Program-made: the position numbers and the translations under genes
Part shown: positions 23,776 to 34,752 of the stretch, piece by piece
How the letters are laid out: every line of letters begins with the position of its first letter
How positions within the stretch are numbered: position 1 is the stretch's first letter
NCBI RefSeq assembly: GCF_945859705.1
Contig: NC_079137.1
Location: 55,460,552-55,524,551 of the forward strand
From: Episyrphus balteatus
Taxonomy: Eukaryota; Arthropoda; Insecta; Diptera; Syrphidae
Direction of reading: 5' to 3'
DNA length: 64,000 nucleotides
The notes under the pieces: generated by a model
Seen by the model: the letters and a program-made list of their open reading frames with translations, nothing else
Told to the model about the DNA's origin: nothing
The model's database searches: none

Positions 23776-25278
23776 GCTTATTCACATTAATTGGAAAATT
23801 CACTTCATTTAAAACCTCGAAAACCATATAAAGGTTAACATTAAAGATTTCAAACTTTGAATTCAATATTTAGACGAATATAGTTAAAAAACTGTTTACT
23901 TATATTTTGGTTATACCTCCACTTCAAAAATTTGCTCGGTCTAATAGAAGAAAACTTGTTATTTTCTCACTTTTGGATAGTAGAATGTGAACTTCGACGT
24001 TAGATGGCTTATACATTATGTTGGTTACAGTAACGATAAAGGGCTCATTTCATAGATAATTCAAAGTGCTATAATTCATACTTTAAGAAAATCCCCAACA
24101 AATCAAAAGTTCTTCAGATATTTGAAAAAATGTCATATTGTCTTAACCTTGCGAGAAGAACCCGGACTTTGACCGACTATAAAATTGAATTTAACTAACT
24201 CACGGAATTCATTTGTATATCATTTTTTAGATAATTTAATTGATAATAAGTCTACCCTCGGACATTTTTGGTTTAAATGAGTAAAAATGGAGTTATAAAA
24301 TAAAAACGGCACCGACCTCTTTTCCAAGATGGCGGCTGTTCCCGATATCTTATCATCCCAAAAAATTCACTTTTACGATAAGGACATTCACCTAAATACG
24401 TTCCATGAAAAAAATTTGTCCCGCGAAAAGTGCAATTTGATTTACTAATTTCCCTGAGCTATTTTGTTTCAAACTCATTAGAGTATTTTTTTCGTTTTTC
24501 AAGAGAAACTTTTCGTTGGTCGCGGATTTTACAAGAATTGTTTTTCAGGCCATTGAAAACAGTAAAAGAGTTGGTATTAAATGTTCTTCTATGCAATAGA
24601 CCAAAGCTAATGGCTCTCCGTCCATATATTCGACCCGAATTTATAAAAATGCACATACACAAAATTGCACAAAAGGCCATAAGGATGCAAATAAATTTTT
24701 TTGTTTGTCACAGTGCCGGTTTAAGCACTACCGGCGCCCCTGGGCAAGATTGCAAGTGGCGCCTCTAAAAAAAAATTCATCTAAAAACAATTTTTTAAAA
24801 TCACGAAAAAAAGCAATAGCAGATTATGTCTTACCTCTCATATACTTGTTAATGCATTTATTAAAAATGTGCAGTGTATTAACTTAAAAAGGTTAACTTA
24901 AAAAAAAAAATTAATTATTCATGTCATTTAGGCTCAATTGACAAGACTACCTTTATCTCTGACTTTTTTGTTTAAACACATTTAAAGATTAGGTACAGTT
25001 GGTCTTATTTGAACAATATTTTTTCAAAAACTTTTTCAACTAGGTACATTAATGTCGTTTTCGATTGGAATCACTCAATGATTCACTCATTCTGAAATCC
25101 AATAAAAAACTTTGAATCGCTTCCACCCAATTCTAAAATTTAATATCTGTATTGGTGAAAAATCAAATATTGTGTTTTGTTTTTTTCACTAGGAGAATAA
25201 AAAACTTGCAGCACGCTTCTTAATGATTCCAGGCGCTTCCGGACGGCCAATCGAAAACAACATACCTTTATAAGTATA

Positions 25279-25510
25279 AGGTTTGTTCGTTGTGAGCTCT
25301 AGGGCACTCTGGGTCGCTCCGAATTCGTTGTCAAGCGTTTTTTGTAGCTCCTTTTTCAACCAGAGTTATTTCCTCTGTGTTCGATGTTCGCTGATGAAAC
25401 TAAAGCTCTGAGGTGTTCGATGTAAAATAAAAACCCGAGAAACTCTGATTTTTTCACAGTTAATTGAAATGACTTAGAGTGCCCTGGAGGGGGGAACAAC
25501 GAACAGACCT
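25279..25510. mobile_element. Inverted-repeat MITE nested in the hAT element
   Basis: AGGTTTGTTCGTTGTGAGCT followed by CTAGGGCACTCT pairs with AGAGTGCCCTGGAG and AACAACGAACAGACCT. Arm length is about 32-38 bp with a small indel. It is about 232 bp with no coding. The target duplication is unclear. Confidence 0.55.
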
Positions 25511-25569
25511 ATTTTTTTATTCTCACACACAAAAGTAGTTTTTATGAGAAATGGAGAAGCTGTGAATTT

Positions 25570-25697
25570 TGGCATTTCTGGATTTTGGGTTTTCGGGATT
25601 TTGGGATTGTGGGTTTTCGGGATTTTGTGTTTTTGGGTTTTCGGAATTTAGGGTTTTCTGGATTTTGGGCTTTCTGGATTTTTAATTTCGGGATTCT
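25570..25697 (+). repeat. G-rich minisatellite (GGGATTTTGGGTTTTC type)
   Basis: Imperfect units of GGGATTTTGGGTTTTC are repeated across the interval. Between 25587 and 25621 there are five GGG tracts with 5-nt spacers, which fits a G-quadruplex pattern. It lies in the hAT element. Confidence 0.75.
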
Positions 25698-26929
25698 GTC
25701 CGTCTCCCTTCTCTCTCCTTATTCATTACTATAGGGGCACCTTTGTAAAAATTAAATTGGTAGGAGGAATATTAGGATTGCTTTAGTCTTTCAAAAGAAA
25801 TTGGGGCGCCTTGTTCTTCAAAGATGAACGAAGATTTTGGACACCATTGTCCTTCCGGAAGCCAAATAAATTAACCCAAAATTGGGGGGCGCCTTCATTC
25901 TTCAAAAAGTTTAGGACAAACAATACGAGCGCCGTTGAAAATGTAAAATAGAAACAAATTGGGGCGCCTTTGTGAATGTAAAAAAAAATAAAACATCGAA
26001 TGGAAAGACTTCGTTATTTATATAACTTTTGTAAAAGTTCGGGGCGCCTGCGGCGCCCCTCAATTCTTGCGCCCCTGGGCGACGGCCCAGGCTGCCCCCC
26101 CCCTAAAACCGGCTCTGGTTTGTCATATTTAGTTTATATTAAATCAATCCCTCGAAGTATGTTTACTTTAAAAGTCTAAAAGTTACCAATTAATACGATT
26201 TTATCGAGTTTTAAAAACTTGCTTTTAACTAAAAAAGTCAAAAATTTAGAAAAAGTGCTAATTTTTGAATAGGTACATTTAAGTTGTTTCTTGACAAAAA
26301 AAATTAAAAATTGTATATTATCAAAGGATTTTACCTCTTCTTTATTTCATTAGTACAAAGTTTGGACGTCCCGGCTACATACACAAAATGCCCCTTGATT
26401 TAGTAAAAAAAAATAAAATTGTCAATTTTTTAACTTTTTTTTTTTAGAATTTTAGACAAAAATAATTTTTAAAATTTTTTAACCATCTTAACTTGACAGA
26501 AAATTTAATTTGCTATGAAAAGTGTCTTTGAACCATTTCAAAGTCAGGCTTGGTTTTCGAGTTAAATCAAAAAAACTGAAAACCGACGAGTGTTGCCGTT
26601 TTCTCAGAAATGCACCAATGGATTTAGTAGCACTTTTGGGTGGAGTATTCTTGTATGCCAAGGAATCATAATCGCCAATAAAAAGTCTTGAAATTTGTTC
26701 TATTTTTGCTCTGGAGCTCGGGTCTATTAAATAGACTATAAAAAAAACCAAGAAAAAAGATCACGAAAAATTATCTGTTTTATTTATAAAAATATCCATG
26801 TGTTAAAATAATTCCATTAATAACTTGAACCAAACATCTTAAGCTATGGTGTTTTATAAAAGTTTAAAATATTTTCTTATTTCATTATACTTTCCAAATA
26901 AAAATCAATGTATCCTCTCACCCATCACA

Positions 26930-27125
26930 GATCAGCTCACTTTACCTTAGCTCACCCAACAGCTCAGCTCAACCATCAGCTCAGCTCACTTTCAGCTCAG
27001 CTCACTTTCAGCTCAGCTCACTTTCAGCTCAGCTCTAATGAGCTGAGCTATGGTAAATAGCTCAAAACTGAGATAGCTCAAAATTTGAGCTGAGCTGTGA
27101 GCTGAGCTCAGCTAACTTTTGAGCT
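26930..27125. repeat. AGCTCA array (right)
   Basis: Tandem CAGCTCAGCTCACTTT units, then mixed-orientation TGAGCT/AGCTCA, then AGCAACCCTGCAAGTT. It faces the left array at 20690-20795 in inverted order within the Helentron-like element. Confidence 0.75.
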
Positions 27126-27484
27126 TTTTAGCAACCCTGCAAGTTCCATATTGCTACTACTAGTACTGAAGCACACACAATTCTCATAAAATTACCATAT
27201 CGCATATTTTATGAGCAATTCATTTACTTTCGTTAACCATATACCGTACGTTCTGAACCGTACAACATTAATAAATTTCACAGAATAAATTGAAAACTAC
27301 ATGGACGCAAGGAGGATGAAAGAATTAATTTATTGTTCACTTGATAAAAATGTAAAAAAACTAAGTGTGGATTAATTACTTCATAATAGAAATTAAAAAT
27401 ATCAAATGAAATTCATTTACATATACTGAATGAGAAGTATAACTTCAGTCGCGTGTACATGTGTACACACACTCTTTTTTTTTT

Positions 27485-30400
27485 AAATTGATGATGGTTC
27501 ATGCAAGAAGGGATACAGCTTGTATGGTGAAATCTTTGTTAAGATTTATTTACTTATTGAATTAATACACTACATTACACCGACACACCTAATCGCTTAA
27601 AAAAACGACAAAGCAACAGTTTATTGAGTGACGTTTATTCGTTGCGCTGTCAGATCTTTTGTGTCCAAACATAAAAGGACCGCCATCCAGTACCACCATA
27701 GTCCAGTGAATGCTTTGAATTTTAAGCCTCATAGATTTTCAATCTCACAGTCAATTATTCATACTTTACTTTCAATAAAAAAAGAAAAAAGGAATCTTAT
27801 CCTAGATAAATGTGATGGAGTTTCTTTTATCAAACATAATTGATGGCGTGAAAGTGATCTCTACAACAACAACTAAAAAATCCTATGAAAAGATTAAGAT
27901 TTAATTGTAATTTTTTTTTGCAGTTTGAATTCGTTCCTTTGAATTTGCATGCCAAAATCAATCTTTCAATATCGAATCTTTCATTTTGGAATTTACAAAA
28001 AAAAAATTAAATAAAAGAACTTAATTTTTGTTGTTTGGTATTTGAAAGTGTGTTTTTGTTTTGCTTTAACAAAACAAAACAAAAAAAAAATCATACACAC
28101 ACAAAAAATAAACCTGTTACCCAATAAGACTGTCAGTCTTTTGCCATATCGATTTGACATTCCACTCTGTTTATGTTATGCTCAATAGAATGTGCACCAA
28201 AATGGTAAAAAAAAGGGTAAGACAAAGTCGTGACCGCATTCTGTTTGTGGCTTTTTGACTATATACGCGGTGGCTTACTCTTGTTGTGCGAGATATGTTT
28301 TGTTGTTGTTGTTGTCTTCTTATTAACTATACCTTAAAGCTGCTAATGATTTGTCCATGAGATATTGAGATATATTGTTGTGTCTTTGTCAAGACACACA
28401 AAAAAAAAGTAGTTTAAGGTTTCTTGAGTTAGATCTTATTTAATGGATTCAGAGTAATAGGTAGGTGGTTTTTGTCAAAATTCCAATGAACATTTTTTTG
28501 ATTTGAAGTATTTTACTGTGACAAAAAAAAAATGTGTTAGTGTTATGTTATACATAGGTACTACATTCTGGTCTTAGAAAGTGCATGGAAAGGAATTTTT
28601 ATGAAGGTATTTCGAAGGAAAAATAAAAATTTGGATTTCCTAAATGTTATACATCAATGTTAACAAAAACCCATTTTTCGTTTGGTGAACATCGTATTAA
28701 AATCTGTTTTTGCGGAACTTTTTATGTTTTCTGATCACTTTTTTTTAACTGGCAATTCTAAATTCTATTGATTCCTTCGTCACATATTGAAAAAAAAACA
28801 AACATCAATTTTTAGGGGAAAAATTGAATTTCCAATATCTAAAAGGTTGTTTTTATCAAAAAGACAAATAAGGTCTTACTTTTGAAATAAAAAAAAAATA
28901 TATTTTTTTAACCATTTCAAACCTGCCATAGAACCGTTTTTTTATGCTTTTCTTATCCTTCCTGACTTAGCCTTATTCAACGAATATATCTTTTTCTCAA
29001 AAATTCTCAATTTTGGATTTTTCAAAATATATCATTTTTTTTTTTCGAAAAAACAAGTTTTTGAAAACGGGTCAGGGATTTTTTTTTGTTATTTCATTTT
29101 TAATTACATATTTAGTATAACAGAATTCATTTGTTTTATTTTGTATTGTAAAGGCTGTCGTCAGCAAAATATGGCAAATCGTACTGTTTTTTTAAACAAT
29201 TTTGGAAGTTTTTAACAGTTCATACAATTTTATTTTTTTTTTAATTCTTTGTTGTACAAGAAATATAACAGCAACCTTCGTTTTAAGATTATATTTTTAG
29301 ATATTTGTAATATTTTAAAAATAATTTTTTAATTTATTTTTTACATTTCTCATCAAATCAACTTTTTATAGATAATTTACTTACTAATTTTTGTTTACTA
29401 AAATAAAATCTATCTTTTGGTGAAAATGTTATTTCCCAGAATGTACGGTACCTACTATTTTTCTCATTAAGGACTCTCCTAAAATAACCAGAAATTTTTT
29501 TATACGAAGTCCTTATAGTACATATATGTCATTTTAATATAAATATTCATAAAAAACAAAATAATTGGATTTTAAGACAAATCTGAACAAAAACTTAAAT
29601 TTTTTTTGAAATTTTGTTTCAAATCGCAATCTTTTTAAATCGCAATCTAACGATTTTAATATTTTACTTGCCCTATATCTAGGTCTAATCAAAACATTCC
29701 ATTTCTAAAAAGTGATGACGCAATCACCATCTCAGAGTTTGACAATCGAGTTTCTTTTCTTTTTGTCAAATGTCAAAAATCTATCGATCCTACTTCCCAA
29801 GGTTGTTTTTTCATACCACCACCAGAAGGAATACCTCATAGTGTATAACGGTTTCGATGTATTGCGAATTCCTCAAAAACGGTTCCAATAGATTTTATAT
29901 GAATCACGTAATACTCTTAGTGATTCTAACCACATTGAGCTTTTATTTTTTCTCAAAAATAGTGAATTGTATCTTGTAAATGGCCAAACAATTTTTTTTT
30001 TTTTAATTTATAGAGCATTTATTAAAATTTATTTAACTTTTGTTTTATAAATTTGTGTTCTTTTTTAAATGTATAAGCAAATAGGTATGAAGGTTTAACA
30101 ACTAAGAATAAGAAGTAAAATCTACTAGCAGTTACAGAAAAAAAAAACAGATTCAAAAGCCTAAATTAAAAAATCTCGAAATCAAAAATCATATATAAAT
30201 GCCGAACGTTTTCTTTTACCAGTTAATTTAAAGTGAATTTTAGACTATGTACACTAGGGGGTTTATTATTAAAATGTTTTTCGAGAATCAAGTTCCTAAG
30301 TGGAAAAACTTTTTCAAAATAATAAAAAAAAAATCCTCTTATTTTTGCAGATTTTTCTTTTGACGCTAGATGGCGCCCCACGAGGGTTAAAGTTTTTTCT

Positions 30401-33400
30401 CATTTGAAATAGGTATATCTTGACTTATGAGGTCATTTTTTTAGATATATGTAGCTTTAAAAGAAAAATTTTAAATGAAATTCTTGTCTACATTAGACAC
30501 CGTTTTCATAAAGGTATAAACCATCTTTCTAGGACCAGGGATTTAGTCAGAACATGCATGTTTTTGAGTTTATTGTAACAAGCATGTTTTATTAAAACAA
30601 ACAAAACCTTAAAAAAATATTCTCGAAAAACTCTGAAATAACGAACGCCCTAATTTACACCCTGCTGTTTAAATTCTTTAAAATGTAAATTCTATTGAAA
30701 TTGTAAGCTTAAAATAGGCTTATTTCTTTTTATGAATTTTAATTTATAACAAAAATAATTTCGCAGAATCGTCCTCTATTCATCAATGAAATCCCATTAG
30801 GAAAGTCATGTAAACTCAAAGCTAATAATAAAATTAATATTTTTTTTTTTTTTCAAAATATATTTTTATTTGAAATTTATTCACAATCAATGAATAAATT
30901 AACAAAAAAAAATAAATAAATTAAGGGAGTTCACAAAAATATAAATCAATTCATATGTAAATTATTTTATGAGGTACCTATTAGATTTTTGTTTGTATTA
31001 TTGATACTTACAAAACAAAAGTATCAATAACATTTAAAATTCACAGAATAAAGACAAACTAGAAATTAAAAAAAAAACTATTTAAAGTGTGAATATTTGA
31101 ACAAAATTATCTCCAAAATTAAGCCATTAAAAAAAAGAAATAAACATCAAATTACAAAGTACAAACGATTTTTTTTTTTGGAGACACTTTATAAATAGTT
31201 TTTAAATTTAAATAAAAATATATTAATTTAAAAATAAAATCAAAAAACCTACCACTCTTTTAAAAAAAAAGTCTGCAACAAGCCCAAGTTGGCAATATCC
31301 ATTTAATACAAAAAAAAAAAAAAAAATAAACCAAAACTAAAAAAAAAGCAAAAATCCAAACAAAAGAATCACGTATTTGACACTACGCAAATAACAGAAT
31401 TTTCGTTTTGAACTGTGTGTAAAACCAATTGGCCATACATGTATCTTTTAATTCCAACAATCAACCATGGAAAGGAGCTACAACGACGACGTTGAGAGTG
31501 CTGCTTGCGAGTTGAGATACTTGAGATACTTTTATTTTCTTTTTTTTTTTATTTGTTGTTGTTTTATTATTATTTTTCTCTTATTTTTTCTTCTTTATGT
31601 ATTTTTTTTTTTTCTTTTATATTAATTGTATTCCCCTTGCGGAAACGAGTGCCACAAGTTGAGCTGCATTCAACAAAAAAAAAATATTCGCAATGGTCCA
31701 ATAGCAGCAGCAACAGCATCACAAACACATATACACTTTCTCTTTTGAAATATTTTCTTCTACTAGTTGCACTTATTTCAATTATTTTTTTTTTTTTTAA
31801 ATTGGACTTTTTTTGTAGAAGCAAACGATATTTATTTCCTTTTAATTTATTTATTTTTTCCTTGTTGCTGATATTTAACGTATTTTTTTTTTTTTAAATT
31901 AGTGAATAATTAATTTTACATAATTAAATATGTATTTTTTTATTCAACTCACAAATTCCGTTAAAATGTAACCGATTTTTAACAAAAATTAAAATTAAAG
32001 TGTGGTAAGTATATTTAAATAATTTATTTTTTTATTTATTTATTATATAAAATTGAATAAAACTTCTTCTTTTATAAAAAAAAAATTTCAATTTTATGCA
32101 AATTTTCTTGTTATTTTTTTTTTCCTTTATGTACACTGGAAAATCCACAAATGGAAAATTTAACAAAAATAAGAAGACAAAAATAAAAAAAAAAACACAA
32201 CGTGCCTACAACACCGCTTTCACATCGTTCAACGAAGAACGTTCTTTCGATTTTAAGGTCCAAATCTCGACTACCAATTAAGTGGTGAATTGAAAATTCA
32301 GGAACCTGGTTTTTCTCTTCGTTTCATACATTCATTGGTGCTGCTATATGGTTGTTGGTATGGTATAACCATGGCCAGACCATCATGATGGTGATGGTGA
32401 TGACTGTGGCGGCGGAGGGACGGCGAAGTACGGAATACGGGTATTTCGAATCTGGATAGTCCCCGTATAGACTCGAATCAAATCTGACGTACTACTTATT
32501 CACTCAGTCGTCGGTCGACTGGATTGGTGTATAACCGCGAGAGAATATCTATCTACAAAGTGTGTATTGTGTAGGTTAATAAATGCTGGAGCTGAAGTTA
32601 AAAGCTGATGATGATGATGGTGCTGGTACTGCTGCTGGATGCCACAGATATTATTAAATAAGACTCTCTAGAGTACACTTTAGAGCCAGGTTTTTGGGTT
32701 GAGTATTACGTGTGTGCGCGAGCGCACAATCTGTCTTGTGCCTTGGTGCCTTTATAGCCTAACAGATATTCGAATTGTTTGGAATGTAAGGTACTCACTG
32801 GCCTGGAAGTTTTGATTTTTTTTTTGTTCACAAAAGAAGTACGTTGTGCTGGTGACGAGAGAACAAAAAGGGACAAAAAAAATATCAAAAAATAAAATAA
32901 AGCAACAAAAAAAAACATTCAGAAAACGCTCAAAGCGGTATGAGTTCCCTATGAAAAATATTTTATATCTTTTTTTTTTTTTTTTTTTTTCTTCTTATAC
33001 ATTGAAGGTATCTGTATGTGCGAAGAAAAACTGGTATTTGGTTAAAAATCTTTGGTGGTGGAGTCGAGGTATGGAGACATCAGTGCATAGTACGAATGTA
33101 TGCAATTGATGCAGCAGCCAGCATCCAGTATAGACTTATAGATAAGTGGAAGAAACTTCTAACGAATAGAAACATTTTTGTAAGGTTTTTTTTTCATAGG
33201 TTTTTGAGATTCAAAGAGGTAGCATAGATTGATATAGCGAGACATAAGGCTAGGTGAAGGTTCGTAGGGCTCAGTATGTCATCATAATTGGTTGGCTTTC
33301 GAAATATTTCTATTGAAAATTGCAATGAATTGATTTTATTATGAAACTTCAAATAAGGAAGTAGTTTTTTTCTGTTTCCTAAGGAAATAAGAAGACGAAA

Positions 33401-34347
33401 AAAATTTGTAACTTGATTGTGGATGTGAATTAATATATTTTAAGTGTTTTTATTTTCATTTGCAGGATATCCTTTGCAAAACGAAATAAAATAGGAAATA
33501 CAAAAAATGAAGTTTTGACATCAGCTCTTTTGTTTGTTGAAACCAGATGCTCATTCCAGTTTGTTTTGTGTTTGAGAACATTTGACAAGTCGGAATATTT
33601 TGTATTTTCTTTTTTTTAAACAACGTAAGGTCATTTATTGTTCAGTGGACATGGAATTTTGTTATGAATAAGGGATATAAAATTCATTTTGGAAAAATTG
33701 TTTTATGATATTTTTTTTTTTTTTTTTTCAAATTAAATCGACAAATCTTATTTAGGAGGGAAAAAATATTGGTAAGAAGAGACAAGTATGATGAGGAGAA
33801 TAGATTTATTTTATGTGTATTTATTAGTTTATCAAAAACAGTTGCAAATTTAACTCATTTCACGAAGATGGAGAATGCGAAAAAAAAACATCTTCATTAT
33901 AAACATAAACAGTTGATGCAATTTCTTACTTGGTAGTAAATTCTGCTTTATGATTCCTTAAAAGGGAAATTGAACATTGTTTAGTAACGAAATTAGCGAA
34001 ACCTAACATACTAAGAGTAAAAAGTTGTTTTTTGATTTTTATCTGCTTCAACCATTTTAATAATGGCCTTGTTTTTTTTTTTTCCACAGCGCAATAGTAA
34101 CTCATTTTTTGATTTTATTCGTAAAAGAATGATTTTAGTTAAATTTATTATAGAATTTTATAATTTAGAGTGAAAACATTTAAGTTAAAATCGGGCTATG
34201 GCAAATACGACAAATAACAAAACTTTTGATAATCAAGTTTTAAGCATATAGTTTCAGTGGTTAGGGCTGCAGCTCGAGATAGAGACCAGAGACATATAGA
34301 CAGGCAGAATTGTGAGACGCACTTTTTTCATTTTCCATTTCATCTTA
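27485..34347. other. Long AT-rich interval without a supported gene
   Basis: No exon could be recognised. GC-richer patches occur near 28130-28310 (including CATATCGATTTGACAT) and at 31380-33250. A phrase of the dispersed repeat in reverse (CCTGCCATAGAACCG) is near 28920. GACGCTAGATGGCGCC near 30360 resembles phrases common in insect repeats. The 130-codon frame at 31505-31897 is a poly-Phe/Leu run read from T tracts. Confidence 0.5.
31380..33250. promoter_or_regulatory. Mixed-complexity island, possible promoter or untranslated exon
   Basis: Several GC-richer segments (31440-31520, 32190-32290, 32340-32760) interrupt T/A runs. A TCAGTC that could act as an initiator lies near 32503, followed by AACCGCGAGAGAATATC. 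An ATG in good context (ACCATGG) near 31467 opens a frame that falls straight into a poly-T run. There is trinucleotide repetition (GATGATGATG) near 32605. I could find no coding exon that splices to it. Confidence 0.2.
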
Positions 34348-34592
34348 GTGTCGATACTTTCCCATAAGAATGTATTAAGCGACATTTCTAAAATTGTTCA
34401 GGAAAAGCAAAAAACAAAATTATTCTGTGAGGAAATGTATGGGTTGCACAATTTTATTTTCGCTCTAGTTTCATTTGTATACATGATAGAACAACCAAAA
34501 CGTGGCGCTTATCTCATAGTATATTTCCACATCAAGAAGTCATTTTCGAAAAAAAATGTCACTTAATACATTCTTACGGCAAGGTATCGATG
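34348..34592. repeat. Inverted repeat, MITE-like
   Basis: AGTGTCGATACTTTCCCATA then AGAATGTATTAAGCGACATT on the left is matched in reverse by AATGTCACTTAATACATTCT then ACGGCAAGGTATCGATGTC on the right. The arms are about 42 bp and the spacer about 150 bp. It directly follows a tail phrase of the dispersed repeat (GACAGGCAGAATTGTG, 34301-34316). The 84-codon frame across it is an artefact. Confidence 0.55.
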
Positions 34593-34752
34593 TCATTCAT
34601 ATGTAGGTATTTTATTCTTTTTCAAATAAAACAAATATAAAAATTTGTTCTTGTAATAACAACAACTACAATAAATGTAAGCTTCAAGAAATTTTTCCAC
34701 TGTAATGGCAGATTTCATAAACATTTAACAGGCTTTTAAAATTTTAAATGAC

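Larger units (their letters stand above)
24711..26117. mobile_element. hAT element with 8-bp TSD GTTTGTCA
   Basis: The ends CAGTGCCGGTTTAAGC and CCTAAAACCGGCTCTG are inverted and GTTTGTCA is exactly duplicated (24703-24710 and 26118-26125). The opposite arm of the host palindrome reads straight through TTTGTCATATTTAG in reverse, confirming the empty site. Subterminal GGGGCGCCTT motifs recur several times near the right end, and GGCGCCCCTGGGC near both ends, like hAT transposase-binding repeats. The interior has no transposase but carries a nested inverted repeat (25279-25510) and a G-rich minisatellite (25570-25697). Confidence 0.9.
21761..26736. mobile_element. Large palindromic foldback element, TA target site
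   Basis: The ends GTCTATTGAATAGACC and GGTCTATTAAATAGAC are inverted, each end is also self-complementary, and TA stands on both sides. The arms pair from about 21761 to 23555 and from 24002 to 26736 once the LTR (left arm) and hAT (right arm) insertions are removed, leaving about 3.1 kb with arms of about 1.3 kb. One arm strand reads SLAYKNTPPKSATKSIGAFL and, farther in, FNGLKNNSCKIRDQRKVSLE, which look like decayed protein. I cannot assign a family. A central 0.45-kb spacer carries a 70-codon frame with no known motif. Confidence 0.75.
20361..27484. mobile_element. Helentron-like element, copy 1, carrying a transposon nest
   Basis: It starts TTTTTGAAGTTATACTTCTT and ends GAAGTATAACTTCAGTCGCG then GTGTACATGTGTACAC and CACTCTTTTTTT. 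The subterminal GAAGTTATACTTC inverted pair, the short 3' hairpin, the insertion next to T runs and an internal minisatellite match the non-autonomous Helentron/DINE style. The same ends, minisatellite and unit order occur at 34753-36957. Removing the palindromic element 21761-26736 leaves about 2.15 kb, in agreement with the 2.2-kb uninterrupted copy. No Rep/helicase is encoded. The superfamily call is inference; the boundaries come from comparing the two copies. Confidence 0.65.

Noticed and set aside
24705..24887. Frames crossing the left end of the hAT element
   Set aside because: They span the target duplication and the terminal inverted repeat, so they postdate the insertion and cannot be host genes.
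31505..31897. 130-codon frame rich in Phe, Leu and Ile
   Set aside because: It reads through successive poly-T tracts; the apparent membrane-like character is a composition artefact.
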